The notes below the pieces were generated by a model. That model did not search any database, was not told the origin of the DNA, and worked only from the letters and a program-made list of their open reading frames with translations. This document shows, piece after piece, positions 52,109 through 63,947 of a stretch of 64,000 nucleotides of DNA. Numbering within the stretch: position 1 is the stretch's first letter; the number at the start of each line of letters is the position of its first letter. Origin of the DNA: Limnomonas spitsbergensis (taxonomy: Eukaryota > Chlorophyta > Chlorophyceae > Chlamydomonadales); assembly GCA_037349105.1 (NCBI GenBank), contig JAYJMM010000041.1, positions 7,500,501 through 7,564,500 on the forward strand, written 5' to 3'. The position numbers were made by a program, and so were the translations under genes.

Positions 52109-52369
52109 CGTACCTCCCCCTTTGCTGCGTGCATAACGCGCTGCAAGGAGCGTAGGCTGTAGCGACTTGTAGCTGGATAACTCGGCTGGTAAGGCAGGGA
52201 TTAATCTTGTAAATTTACATGACTTGACACGCTTTTTTTTTCATTTGCTAGGCTGGATTTTAATTCTGCTTGGCAAGATCTGGAGAGAATAGTCTGGGCT
52301 AGGCTGGTAAATAAGAGACACTTGGACAGTGTTAAATATGTTCCCTTAATGACAAGGAAGGCTGCAACA

Positions 52370-55300
52370 TTACTTGCAAAATGTTTTAGGTTGCTCGAGC
52401 ACGGCTGGAGTGAGGCTAGCGAGCGGTTCCCATGAATTGTGGGTGTCGTCGTATGCTTTCCACTTGACTAGGACTTGTTTGATTTTCTTTTTGCCAACCT
52501 TGCGGATTCGGTGGGACAAGAGTGCCTCAACTTGATAAAAAGGAAGGCCGTCTTCCATTTCAGGTCCAGCGGGTACAAGCATGGAATCGCTTGAGGATTG
52601 GAAGGGCTTGAGCAAGGATACATGAAAAACTGGGTGAACTCGTTCGTAATTGGCAGGCAATGCTAGTTTCGCAGCGGTGCCTCCTTGTTTCATTGACAGG
52701 ATCTGGACTAAGCCAATGTACTTGGGATGCAATTTCTGAACACCTGCCTTGAACTTGAAATTTCTGGTGGAGACCATGACTTGATCTCCTGTTTTAAAGG
52801 AGTGTGGTGCTCGGAATCTTGAATCAGCGTACGTTTTCTGTCTGTCTTTTCAGAGCGGGCAGAGCGCAAAAGCTGCTTGACTCGTACAAGTGGGATGTCT
52901 AGGTCTGCGAATACCGCGTCAAGGGCTGGGATTTGCTTGTCAGGCATCTGGACAGATAAGGGTGTGTTTGGGTGCCTTGCGGTGTTCAAGTAAAATGGGC
53001 TCTGCCTGGTGACACTGGATTTTGCATTGTTTTTAGTCAGGGCGACTATGGGCAGGAGTTCTTCCCATGTGACATGATTTCCATCAATGAAATGCCTCAG
53101 CACTTCTTCAACGACTCGTTTCATGCGCTCGGTTTGCCCATCGGTTTGTGGGTGGAAAGCTGTTGAAAAACACGGCTCGATTCGCATGCGGGTGCACATG
53201 TTGCGCCAGAACTGGGAGGTAAAACGCACATCTCGATCCGATATAATATTCTTCGGTAGCCCATGGTGTTGGTATACATGTTTGATGAAGGCTCGTGCTA
53301 TGTCCTCTGCGGTACTGGATCTCTGGACTGGTGCTAGGCAGACATACTTGGTAAGCTTGTCAACAATGACCATGATTCCATCGTTTTTCTCTGAAGACAT
53401 GGGAAGATCGAACACGAAGTCCATAGTGACAGTGTGCCACCTAGTGTCTGGAATGGGCAAGGGCTGGAGCAACCCATAGGGTCGTTTTCATAAGGTCTTG
53501 TTTGCTTGGTATGTGGACGCGAACTGTTGGACATCAGCAGCCATGTTGGGCCACCAGAACTGTCGCTGAATCAAGTCTAGGGTCTTGGTCCAGCTGAAAT
53601 GGCCGGCAATGAGGGTTGCATGGTGCTCCTTTAGGACACGTGCTCGGACAGTGGCTGGGACAATGATTCGACCGCGGAATGACCAGTAGTAGCCATGCTG
53701 GAGTGACCACTGTTTTGTGACAGTTGGGTCCTTGAAATCTGGATATCTGGGATTCAGCTTTTATTTGCTGCATGAGGTCTGGACTATACTCGTTTACTGT
53801 GATCGCGAAAAGCATGAGCGCTTCTGCCTCACCTTGGTGTGGCAATCTCGACAGGGAGTCAGCAGGGTTGGTTGCACCGGGCCGGTGGCGGACTAAAAAC
53901 TGGAACCTCGACATGAATTTGCTCCATCGCGCTTGTCTTCTGGACAGGGTCGGCTGTGGTGTAATTGTGCTCGGCTGGATTGAACTTGGAGAAGAAATAC
54001 GCGACTGGTCGGCCCTGCTGGGTGAGTACTGCACCGCAACCTCATGGATGCGTCAGATACTAGTTCGTAGGGCAAGTCTGGATTCGGGTACGCTAGGACT
54101 GGAGGTGAAGCTAACGCCTCCTTGATGGCTTCAAATGCTAGGATGGCATCTTCGCTCTTGTTGAATTGTACTTTTTTCTTGGTGAGCTGGTGCAGGGGAG
54201 CTGCTAGTCGCGATAGGTTAGGTACGAATTTGCGAAAATAATTCGCAAGTCCCAGGAATTGGAGTATGCCTGTGGCATTGGTTGGGAATTCCCACTCGGT
54301 CAGGGTACGAAGTTTTTCTGGGTCTGCGCGCACTCCCACTTTGGAAAGAATGTGGCCTAGGTACTTGAATTGTTCTTGTAAAAAAATCTGCACTTCGATA
54401 AACGTACTTGCAGCCCGGCCTCACGAATCTTCGTAAACACCTGGTTCAAGTGGTCTAGGTGTTCTGCTGGGGACTGCGACAGGATGAGGATATCATCGAT
54501 GTAAATCAGCATGAAGGACAGGGACTGGAAGGTTAACCGTACTCTGGTACTGGCGCGTTGGAAAGTCCCATAGGCAGGCATCGCCATGCATAGTGACCGA
54601 ATGGAGTCGCGAACGCGGTTTTAGGCACGTCTTCCTCGGAAATCAGCAGCTGGTGAAAGCCACCTGCTATGTCAAGGCTGGAGTAACAAGTGGCACCGCG
54701 GGCTGCATCCAGCAGGTCATCAATGCGCGGTAGCGGATAGCGGAGCTTGAGAGTTATTTCATTGAGGGCTCGGTAATCAAGGCAAAACCTGAAGCCATCG
54801 CTTGGTTTCTTGACAAAGAGGACTGGAGCTCCGTATGGAGAATTGATAGGGGTGATGATTCCCTTCGCTAGGAGTTCGGTAACTTGTGACTTGAGCTCGA
54901 TCATTTCACTGGGAGAAAGACGACAGTTCCTTCGGAAAGGGGGCTTCGCACCGGGTACAAGATTGATTGTGTGCTTGAGTGGCGGGATGTTAGTCCGCCG
55001 GCCTGGGTTGTTTCACTGAAGATGTCTGCAAATCTGTCAATTAAGTTGCACATTTCAGTTTGCATGGCTGGGTGCACATGGTCCATGTTCACGTCAAGTT
55101 TGCATGGCTGGGCATCGACTGGTTCTCCACTGGGTTGGTTTGGTACCCTATCAAGGTCGACCTCACTGTCGTCTGGGCTTAGCTCGTGAGGCGTAAGGAC
55201 CGCGACGAAGGACTTGTATCGACCGGAGTTGAGGTATCTCACGGCGAGGTCAGCTGGGATTTCATCTGGCGGGGCGTTCGTCTTCCGCGGAGTTCTGAAA

Positions 55301-55610
55301 ATCAGTAACCGTGGGCATGGGGGCGGTGGTCTTCACTACACGGGCTGTTGCACCGCGAGTGCCACGGTAGACGCACTAGGTTTACACGACTCCATCCCCA
55401 TTGGGTGATGGAAGCCTCATCGAGTCAAGATTGTATGTTAGCCACAAGATGCATCGACAAGAATATGGACAGGACGTGGGCAATGATTTCAAAAGCAGCC
55501 CGGCCGAGCATAATTTTAAAGTCACTGCCCTGGCTACAGGGACAACTTGATCGGAAGCGGTGGCCACCGGCTTGAATCGCGACATACGAACGGGGAGTCC
55601 CATTTTCTTG
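52370..55610 (-). pseudogene. Chromovirus pol (protease remnant, RT, RNase H, integrase, chromodomain), frameshifted
   Basis: Minus-strand pol read in pieces. 55480-55610: a possible protease C-terminus (FKIMLGRAAFE). 54533-54904: RT fingers/palm with LDYRALNE, RYPLPRIDDLLD, SSLDIAGGFHQL and LPMGLSNAP. A frameshift, then YIDD at 54492-54503. 53893-54393: RT thumb (FLGLANYFRKFVPNLSRLA) and RNase H start (YELVSDAS). 53534-54034: RNase H end (VRHRPGATNPADSLSR) and the H2C2 finger, in which the CxxC part is changed. 52708-53472: integrase core with MDFVFDLP, SDRDVRF and HPQTDGQTER. 52370-52777: C-terminal domain and chromodomain (VLVKWKAYDDTHNSWEP, about 52391-52537). At least four frameshifts make the polyprotein non-functional as written, unless programmed shifts are used at some. 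Confidence 0.88.
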
Positions 55611-55799
55611 GGAAATCAGGAACTAGAGCTATATCCAGTATGAAATAGACTAGGGAGACTTTGACCATGTGCTGGCCGTCATAGATTGATGCTAGGGACT
55701 AGGGGCTGGACTAGGGGAAGTCCACTTCCATCACGGACAGCGGCTGGGTCATCTGAAAGGCTCGGCATTTTGCTGCGTCGCGTAAATCTGAAAGAACTA

Positions 55800-57120
55800 G
55801 AAGAGCCCATACATGTTTAGACAAGGCAGGGGCCGCGATATTTGTTCTCTTGAGCTGGAACTAGTATGGTCAGCTGGGAGAGCTGTGATTGGAGGAACCA
55901 ATGCCTGGGGCTGTAGCGACAGCTTGGGGTGGGCAAATATTCGTACTCGCGAAATTAAAAAATGTCTGGGCTGGGCTCGGGCCTGGGTGCGACTCGGTTG
56001 GTATCTGGACTCGATCTCGAACTGTTCCGCCATCGTTACATAACGTGTCAGCAAGGATATGATACATGTTGGTAGATTTGCTTGCATAGCTCTGATTGAC
56101 TGGGTCTAGTAGTATCTCGATCTGCAGAGGAGCTTGCTGGTCAGCGACTGGGCATGTGATTGACTTGGGCTGCAGGTACGCGAGAGAGATGGCAGTATAT
56201 CACTCTAATACGCTTGGCTTGGGCAGGAGCAGCGACGGTTGGGCTGCAATGATATCGGCCTGGACTGTAATTGCGACGGCAACAACTTGATCCGTCGGGG
56301 GTGACAGCGATAGCGACCCCACTGGAAGACATGGAAACAGCGTTTGGAGAATTGCGAAGGCAACGCTTAGTAAGCGGCTGGAAATGGCTAGAAGGGGGGG
56401 GGAGCTTGTCGATATGTCGCCTGTAGGCGTTGACAGGTTGTTGTACGACCAGGGGGGGGGAGCTTCGCGCAGTAGCCTGTAGGCGTCGACAGGTTGCGGT
56501 ACGACAGCATGGGGGGGGGGAGCTTCGCGCAGTAGCATGTAGGCGTCGACAGGTTGCGGTAGAACATCATGGGGGGGGGGGAGCTTCGCGCCGTAGCCTG
56601 TAGGCGTCGACAGGCTGATGCTGAACCCAAGGTGCTTGTCCGCGACATGCGCTAGGTGCTGGGGTGGCTTAACTCAACGGAACTCTGAGAGCCAGGTTGC
56701 GAGATTGGAAATGAGTGACCATAGCTTGGCTTGACTAGACAGAAGCTTGACACGTATGACAGGGTGGCCCGCGCGTAATCGCGTCGAACAAATTTTGACG
56801 TGGTACATCATGACTGACTGGGACTGAGTTTGTGGCTAGGCTTGGCGCGAAAAAAATGCTCGGTGGATCAATGGCTGGGACTGGGAGATTCCAACAATTC
56901 ACAATTCCTTTCAATCTGCAGCGACTCTTTGATATCTACGTATCTCAAGTTTGCTGTTGAGAGATTGGAGTGCAAAATTGAAGGTCTGGGAGAGTCAAGG
57001 ACTTGATCCTCGAAAGGATGCCGGAGGATACTCGAAGACTGGGTACGCGGGGAAACTCGGGGATACTGGTTGTGTCCGATGGTTTCCATTCGGGTGGCTC
57101 GACACTACGGTAAAGAGACC
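55800..57120 (-). other. Expected gag region, unrecognised
   Basis: Between the primer site and pol. Frames are short and no CCHC knuckle is found. Four tandem units of about 60 bp with G-runs (GGGGGGGGGAGCTTCGCGC...TAGGCGTCGACAGG) occupy 56390-56625. Gag is probably heavily decayed. Confidence 0.5.
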
Positions 57121-57136
57121 TTGGCTCGTGAAACCA
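57121..57136 (-). other. Candidate primer-binding site
   Basis: Minus strand TGGTTTCACGAGCCAA begins one base inside the 5' LTR, as expected for complementarity to a tRNA 3' CCA end. The tRNA was not identified. Confidence 0.6.
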
Positions 57137-57137
57137 C

Positions 57138-57565
57138 TGAAGTGATCTACTGCCCGGGAGGGGACAAAGACTACTGATACTAGGCTAGAGGCTGGGCTGG
57201 AAGACTAGGGAGGCACACGTGGTGCGTGGGAGCTATGTCGACTCCGGGACTGGGGCGTTATTGGCTGAAGGGTTTGCAAGTGGGAGCCAAGTATTGGGCT
57301 TGGTAGAATGAACTTATCTCTGTCGAGAGACTGCCGGTTTACTAGCGGGGCGCACTTGTGTAGGCGCTCGGCAGATGGCAAGCCCGGATAAGGCTCTAAA
57401 GGCTGGAAGGTTCATGTGTTACAACCGAAGGTTATTAGAGATCTTAACGACACGCAACTGCTCTCACACTGTTAGCTACGCAGTGTGACAACGGTTGTGT
57501 TCGCGTGCTGGATACTAGGAGACATGTACTGAGTTAACTGGACTGGGGGGTCCAAGACCACTACA
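57138..57565 (-). repeat. 5' LTR
   Basis: 428 bp; should contain the element's promoter. Partner of the LTR at 51681-52108; followed on the plus strand by the CCCAG target duplication. Confidence 0.95.
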
Positions 57566-58059
57566 CCCAGTCTGCTGGAACAGATTGTGCATCTAAAATC
57601 CCTAAGCAGGGACTAGAACATAGCTGCCGCCTTCCGGGAAGCAAACACTACCGCTGGCTGTCTGATGAGCAAAAATTGAGCTGCCCAAACTCTGGAGAGG
57701 CTCCGCCTGCCTTGGTCCAATGCATGGATCGCCAGCATGCAGGCAAAAGCCCAAATACAAGGGTCGAGTGAAATGAGGGTGGAAGAGGCACGGAGCAGCC
57801 ATACATCCGCGGCGGAGATAGATAGGTGCGTAAAAAAACGGTGCTGAACCCATGTTCCAGACAGACGACATATTTGAAAAGCTGCCAATCTCGGATCATA
57901 CCCTGTGGCATCCCACCCGCCCCCTGATCTCGGATTTAATTTCCTTTTGAAAGCCAAGTTCGTTCCTTTGCTTTCTTCAAAATAATATATGACTGGCGTT
58001 TGCCCTTCGAAGCCAGACTCGCTTCTTGTCTCTCTTCAAATAATCCAGTCTCCGATTCA

Positions 58060-58947
58060 ATGTTTCGCCTGTGCGGTGTGTGCTGCGCCCTGTCGAAGGA
58101 TTTCCCGGTCGTCCATCCCCAGCAAGCTGCCCATGGCTCCACCACCTGCGCCCAGTGCTTGATCCGCCATGCAACGGAGGAGATCAGGGGGAAGAACTGC
58201 ACTCGGGTCCGTTCCCTGAAGGCAGGCTGCAGCCTAGACGTCGACGTCGGCGACCTCAAGCTGGCCGGCCTCAGCTCAGCCCTGGTGGACGTTCTTGACC
58301 GCAACCAGCTACATGCATGGCTTTGCAGCCAATCCAACTTCAGGTGCCTCCAGCAGGCTTCACCCCTTGTCTTCTAAAACCGATCACATAGCGCCATGCA
58401 TGACCATGCGCCATATATTTCAGTGCCACAAGGCTCCGTGAGAGCTTGCATCCAGTGCCATGCAACCATGTGTGACCATGAATGTGCCCTTTAGTCCGCC
58501 ACCCACCATGACCCCTCTATCCCCCTAACCCCTTAAACCCCTTAAATACACCCTACCCCCCCCCCCCCAAAACCCCTAATCCCCCCCCTAAACCCCCTTA
58601 ATCCCCCCCTAAAAACCCCTAATCCCCACTAGTACCCCTGTAACCCCCCTACCCCCCCCAAAAAACCTACCCCCCCTAATCCCCCCTTAACCCCCTTAAT
58701 CCCCCCCAACAGGTGGTGCTCCCACACTGGCTGCAGCAACGGCTTCCTCGCAGAGGGTCTGCCCGACAACCCCCTCTTGTCGTGCGAGGCGTGCGGGCAC
58801 AAGACATGCGCAAACCACCGGACAGTCTTCCACGACGGCATGACGTGCAGCCAGTACGACGCGAGGGTCACCTCCAACGAGGACAAGAGCGAGGAGTGGG
58901 TCAACGTCAACTGCAAGCGGTGCCCCAAGTGCAGCGGGCCCATCCAG
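58060..58947 (+). CDS. RBR-type (RING-between-RING) E3 ubiquitin ligase, N-terminal exons
   Basis: RBR ligases take ubiquitin from an E2 onto a RING2 cysteine before transfer to the substrate. Exon 1 58060-58343 (ATG, MFRLCGVCC) and exon 2 58713-58947 join in frame across AG|G to give NFRWCSHTGC, the usual start of the in-between-RING domain. Exon 1 has RING1-like Cys/His pairs (CGVC, HGSTTCAQC, GCSLDVDVGDL) and the helix before IBR. Exon 2 has the IBR cysteines (WC..TGC, LSCEACGHKTCANH, C) and then RCPKCSGPIQ, the opening of RING2. The rest of RING2, with the catalytic Cys, is not found: the sequence after 58947 becomes CAG-rich and then holds an hAT relic. Either the next exon is distant or the gene is broken. 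A TATA-like AATAATATAT lies at 57981. Confidence 0.75.
58500..58712. repeat. C-rich telomere-like tract in the RBR intron
   Basis: CCCCTTAA, CCCCTAAACCCC and long C-runs fill the 3' part of the intron up to the acceptor at 58712. Confidence 0.8.
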
Positions 58948-58949
58948 GT

Positions 58950-59250
58950 CTGGGGAAGAAGGGCAGAAGCAGGGGAGCAGAGCAGTGGGGTAGCAGGGCA
59001 ACAGAGGAGCAGGGCAGCAGCAGGGAAGCAGGGCAGCAACATGAGAGCTATGAGAGCATGGAAGCAGGGCAGAAAGAAGGCAGCAAGGCAGAAGAAATTG
59101 TAGGGCTGTGGGGCAGCAGCAAGGCAGCAGGGCAGGGCAGGCAGCTTGCGGAAGGGCAGGCAAGGTAGAAGCAGGACAGAAGGTCGGTAGGGCAGAAACA
59201 GGGTGGCAACAAGACAGAAGGGCAGCAGCGAGGCAGCAACAGGGCAGGTT
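58950..59250. repeat. GGGCAGCAGCAAGGCAG-rich tract after RBR exon 2
   Basis: Irregular GGGCAGCARSARGGCAG repeats begin right after the proposed donor at 58948, another repeat tract seeded next to a splice site. ORFs on both strands are repeat-driven. Confidence 0.75.
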
Positions 59251-59689
59251 ATTTTGACAACGGAAACGAAAATGGAGGCTGAGTGAGTGAGCAGGTCTCT
59301 CCTGGTGTGTTCTGAGGCAAATTTTCCATTTTAGGAATACGTGCTAGTCCCACACATGCGGATCAGGCGGAAAGATCGAGGGTCGGATGGGGCATCGTGT
59401 GCTTTTAGAACCGTAGTACTAATCTGATCAATGCAGGGGTCTACAATGGGTTTGGCATCTCAAGGGTTTAGCCGGACACGAATTTCCCCCTCTCCGGTCT
59501 TTTTCTCCGAGCCGGAGACGTGTTCATTTTTGTCGGGCTTTTCCGAAAATGCGAAAAGTGTGAATTTTCTCCCGATTTTAAAACATTGTTTTTAATCGAC
59601 ACACCTGTTGGTTCACAGACGCACTCTTTAAAAGTAAATTTGCCGCATTTATTAGCACACAAACACAGATGCAGGCCACCAAAAGTGTC

Positions 59690-60260
59690 ATTGTTCAAGA
59701 CGCCTAGCAAGAGTCAGCTCAACAAACCTAGCTAGGGGCAGGTCGTCGTCATCTGATTCTAAAGGAGCAGGATCTGCATCGTCCTCATCCTCTTCTTGTA
59801 GCAGCGGCTGCGCTGCCTCCTCCTCGTCTGCCTGCCCCCCCTCTGCCTCATCGTCACCAACACCCTCAGCCAAAGACGTGCCCAGAAAGGGGACTTGAAT
59901 GCCACACACATCAAGGGCCAATTTGGCCAACAGAACTGGAGGCTTGTCGCCCAGATGCAGGGGCTGCTTGTTGGCCACCTCAACAGCTGAGATGATAAGA
60001 TCATCATGAGCACCCATAGCATCAAAAAAAACGGTTAACCAGCATTTTTACCCGCATGAGCGAGTCCACAGTGACAACATCAAGCCTGCTTCGCAGCCGC
60101 GTCTTGATGAGCCTGTGGATGCTGAAACCACGCTCCACCTCAGCGGTGTGCACCACAAAGACAGAGTGGCAATAAACAAGCTTGACCAATGTGGGGGAAT
60201 GACGCAAAGTTGGGGATAATCCAGCTCCATGCTCCAACCATAGTAACACCGGGGGACATA
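59690..60260 (-). pseudogene. hAT transposase C-terminal dimerisation relic
   Basis: Minus-strand frame 60249-60022 reads TLVKLVYCHSVFVVHTAEVE, RGFSIHRLIKTRLRSRL and DSLMRVKMLVNRFF, the hAT dimerisation-domain pattern (ERGFS...IKTRLR). A run of T at about 60030 shifts the frame, after which an acidic tail (DEEEAAQPLLQEEDEDDADP) continues to a stop at 59688. No catalytic domain or terminal inverted repeats were found. Could also be a domesticated ZNF862/ZMYM-like protein fragment. Confidence 0.6.
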
Positions 60261-60329
60261 CGAAGACGTTGCACCATGTAGCCTGGACTGTCTGCTATCT
60301 CTATGTGTGTCTCTCCCAAGGCCGGCATA

Positions 60330-61700
60330 GGTACGGTCGTGACCAGGTAAACTTTGACAAGTTTGATGTGTTCTGCAAGGGTTTCACCGTTCCCGGTCGT
60401 TCTGTAGTTAACTTGTGGACTAGACTTTCCTTCGGTAGTTAGAAATTGAACGTTGATCTTCCAACGGCAGTTGAACCCTCTTGTGTGTCTCTATTTATAC
60501 TGGGCCTTCTGCCTTTTTCGTTGCCTTAGTCTGACGAACTAGTGTGCCACCCTTTGTAATTCTACGCTGCCACCTCTCCGCCTCTTGAACGCTCTCTGTG
60601 TCCATACCAGTCAGCCAGAACTTAGATCCCTTTCAAGTTCGAGGGCGTTTTCTTGAGCGAAGATTGCGAGGTGGATCAGACGCGAAGGACTCTCTGCCGC
60701 ATCGATCTTTGGAATGGCTTCGTTCGGCTTGTCTTTCTTAGCCCCCTACTAGAATTGGAAGTTGAAAGCGGCGGATCGCGGCCTCTTTTCAGCAGCTGGG
60801 TTTACACCAGCCATTCGGACAAATAGATGTTATAAATAATAGCGCAAAGCTTAAGTCGAAATAGAAAGAGGAACAGCCGGAGAGATTATAAGAGCCGGAC
60901 AAGATTCCTCCGGCCCCAAATGTCCCAGCCGGAGAACATTCACACTTCCTCTTTTTTTCTCCGGCTTCGCCGGAGAGCCTTCCAGCTTTTTCCCGGGTTT
61001 TTTTTTCTTTTGTCCAAAAGTCCCCGGTAACTGGCCGGTTTGTAGAACCCTGCGAGTCTCCTAACTATGCTCCCCTCCAAGATTTTTAAGGCCCCCCCGA
61101 AACCCCGCCGCCTCTCCCGAAAATTCCCGCTCTAAACCCCACGCTACAGAAATCTAATCAATGTTTTTTTCTATTATTTAAAGAGATTATTTTCTCCTTA
61201 AATAATAAAATAAACCCTTCGAAGCAAACCACTAAATCCTTCAACTTAAAACTTAACCCTAAACCCCTATGAAACCATCAAGAAAAAACTATCGGAGAGA
61301 AATAATCAAAATAAACCATACTACTAAACCAGCAAAACTCCTAAATCCTGAACCCTAAAACCTAAACAAAAGAAAACCTGAAAACTAAACCACCCTTAAC
61401 CCTGATCCCTTAACCATAGTTGTGGCAGTTTTGGCAGTCGTGAGAGTTTTTACTCTTCGCATCCCCGCCAATGAAATATGACCAAAGTATGGCATGTATT
61501 GCAACTAATACTCTCTCCTTCATTTTTAAGGGCCCGGTAAAGTCTTCCAACTCCCCCACACTATGGTACCCATACCCCTCCACGTTAAGCCAAAGCAAAC
61601 AGTGCCCTTCTTTCTCAAGTCTGTAAATAAATCATTCTTTAGGAAGAAGGAAAGCTCAGGAAAAAGGGCACCCAATGGCAAGGCAAGGCAAGGTGTATTT
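60330..61700. other. AT-richer stretch, no gene recognised
   Basis: Includes a CCGGAG/CTCCGGC-rich segment with inverted arms (60870-60985) and AT-rich sequence at 61150-61400 with CCTAAACC runs. One 62-codon minus frame (61410-61598) has no motif I recognise. Confidence 0.45.
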
Positions 61701-61719
61701 ATCAATAGATATGAGACAC

Positions 61720-62935
61720 ACCACCCTAACTCGCAGTGTCACCACCGTTACTCGCTGTGTCACCGCCCTAACTCGCGTTGTCACCATCCTAAACCATGAA
61801 CCTTCAACCCTAAACACCTAAAAACCCTAACTCGCTGTGTCACCACCCTAACTCGCTGTGTCACCGCATTAACTCGCGCTGTCACCACTCTAAACTCTAA
61901 ACCTTAGAACCCTAACACCTAAAAACCCTAACTCGCTGTGTCACCACCCTAACTCGCTGTGTCACCGCCCTAACTCGCGCTTTTACCATTTTAAACCCTG
62001 GACCTTAAACCCTAACACCTAAAACCCCTAACTCGCTGTGTCACTGCCCTAACTCTCACTGTCACCATCCTAAACCCTTAACATGAAACCCTGAAACACC
62101 TAAAACCCAAAACCCCAACTCGCTGTGTCACAACCCTAACTCGATGAGTCACCGCCCTAACTAGCTGTGTCACCACCCTAAACCATAACATTAAACCCTA
62201 AAACATGTAAAACCCCTAACTCGCTGTGTCGCCACCCCAACTCGCTGTGTCACCGCCCTAACTAGCTGTGTCACCATCCTAAACCCTGAACATTAAACCA
62301 TAAACACATAACACCCTAACTCGTTGTGTCACCACCCTAACTTGGCGTGTCACCGCCCTAACTCGCGCTGTCACCATCCTAAACCATAAACCCTAGCACC
62401 TAAAAACCCTAACTCGTTGTGTCACCACCCTAACTTGGCGTGTCACCGCCCTAACTCGCGCTGTCACCATCCTAGACCATCAACCCTAGCACCTAAAAAC
62501 CCTAACTCGCTGTGTCACCGCACTAACTCGCGCTGTCACCATTTTAAACCCTGAACATTAAACCCTAACACCTAAAACCCTAACTCGATGTGTCACCACC
62601 CTAACTCGCTGTGCCACTGCCCTAACTCGGGCTGTCACCATCCTAAACCCTAAACCGTAAACCCTAAACACCTAAAACCCTAATTCGCTGTGTCACCACC
62701 CTAACTTGCTGTGTCACCACCCTGACTCACTGTGTCACCGCCCTAACTCGCGCTGTCACCACCCTAAACTCTGAACCTTAAACCCTAACACCTTAAACCC
62801 CGAACTCGTTATGTCACCACCCTAAATCGCTGTTGCACCGCCCTAACTCGTGTTGTCACCACCCTAAACCCTAAACCCTAAACCCTCAATACCTGAGTTA
62901 GGGGGGAGACACATCGCGTTAGGGTTTTATGTGTT
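61720..62935 (+). repeat. About 100-120-bp satellite with telomere-like CCCTAA
   Basis: CCCTAACTCGCTGTGTCACC recurs two or three times per unit, followed by TAAACCCTGAACCTTAAACC and CCTAACACCTAAAAACCC. About eleven units. It combines CCCTAA words with a non-telomeric 18-19-bp core. Confidence 0.9.
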
Positions 62936-62949
62936 AGGGTAGTACCTGA

Positions 62950-63500
62950 GTCTCTAATGGGTGAGGAGAAGTGGCCATAGTTGTGGCAGTCGTAAAAGTC
63001 TCTGAGGGGGGAGGAGGAGTGGCCAAAGTTGTGGCAGTTGTGGCAGTTGTTGCAGTCGTAAGAGTTTCTGAGGGGGGAGGAGGAATGGCCATAGTCGCCA
63101 CAGTTGTGGCAGTTGTGGCAGTCGTGAGAGTTTCTGAGGGGGGAGGAGCAGTGGCCATAGTTGTGGCAGTTGTGGCAGTTGTTGCAGTCGTAAGAGTTTC
63201 TGAGGGGGGAGGAGGAGTGGCCATAGTTGCCACAGCTGTGGCAGTTGTGGCAGTCGTGAGAGTTTCTGAGGGGGGAGGAGCAGTGGCCATAGTTGTGGCA
63301 GTTGTGACAGTTGTGGCAGTCGTAAGAGTTTCTGAGGGGGGAGGAGGAGCCCGAGTGGCCATAGTCGCCACAGTTGTGACAGTTGTGGCAATCGTAAGAG
63401 TTTCTGAGTGGGTAAGGGGAGTGGCCATATTTGTGGCAGTTGTGGCAGTTGTAAGAGTTTCTGAGGGGGGAGGAGGAGTGGCCATAGTTGTGGCAGTTTT
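62950..63500 (+). repeat. 60-66-bp minisatellite (GAGTTTCTGAGGGGGGAGGAG)
   Basis: Ten or so units of GTTTCTGAGGGGGGAGGAGG, AGTGGCCATAGTTGTGGCAG and a variable number of TTGTGGCAG. Unit lengths are multiples of 3, giving false long ORFs on both strands (285 and 334 codons). A related fragment, TTGTGGCAGTTTTGGCAGTC, occurs alone at 61420. Confidence 0.9.
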
Positions 63501-63881
63501 AAAATCATGGGTAATAGGAGTTGAAACTCTTCCATATCTCTTGTACCAAGACTCCAACCCACCTCCTAGTTTTCTGGGCTCTATTTTTTCCCTCCGAAAC
63601 TCCTCAACACTGAGGGGGGTAGAGTTGAAATTAGAACCCCTCTGCCCGTCTGTCTCAGCGGCAGTGACCCCCTTTAGGGGGCTCCTTTGCCTCTCCAACT
63701 CTCTAAGGACCACTCTAAGTCCCTCTGATGTCGGCCCCACACAAAACGTCTCTCTCACCCGTAATGCCCCTCGGAACGGCCTCAGAAACAATCAGTCTAC
63801 ACATCTACCGCCCTTGCCCCAATCCTGCACGTTCCACAGTAGCAGCTCACTTGGTCTAAGCAAGTTCTTGGTGCCATGCAG

Positions 63882-63947
63882 GCTGTTCAGACGACGCCAT
63901 ACAATGGCTGGAGTGCGGCGTACACCGTGTCCTCCATCCTCATGCAG
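63882..63947 (+). CDS. Single exon resembling a ubiquitin-conjugating (UBC) domain
   Basis: A CATGCAG acceptor and GTGGGC donor bound 66 bp encoding TPYNGWSAAYTVSSILMQ (phase 0). The WS.A.TVSSIL pattern is that of the helix after the active-site loop in E2 ubiquitin-conjugating folds. The catalytic Cys would be in an upstream exon that was not identified. It is on the same strand as the RBR exons 5 kb upstream, so it may belong to that gene or to the next one, which runs off the right edge. Confidence 0.45.

Larger units (their letters stand above)
51681..57565 (-). mobile_element. Full-length Ty3/gypsy chromovirus LTR retrotransposon
   Basis: 5885-bp element in minus orientation. Two 428-bp LTRs (51681-52108 and 57138-57565) differ at 8 sites (about 1.9%), start TG and end CA, and are flanked by the perfect 5-bp duplication CCCAG (51676-51680 and 57566-57570). 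A tRNA-primer site starting TGG (57121-57136) abuts the 5' LTR and a purine tract (52113-52123) abuts the 3' LTR. Pol order RT, RNase H, integrase, chromodomain identifies a chromovirus. It inserted fairly recently but pol is frameshifted. No gag zinc knuckle is recognised. Confidence 0.95.
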
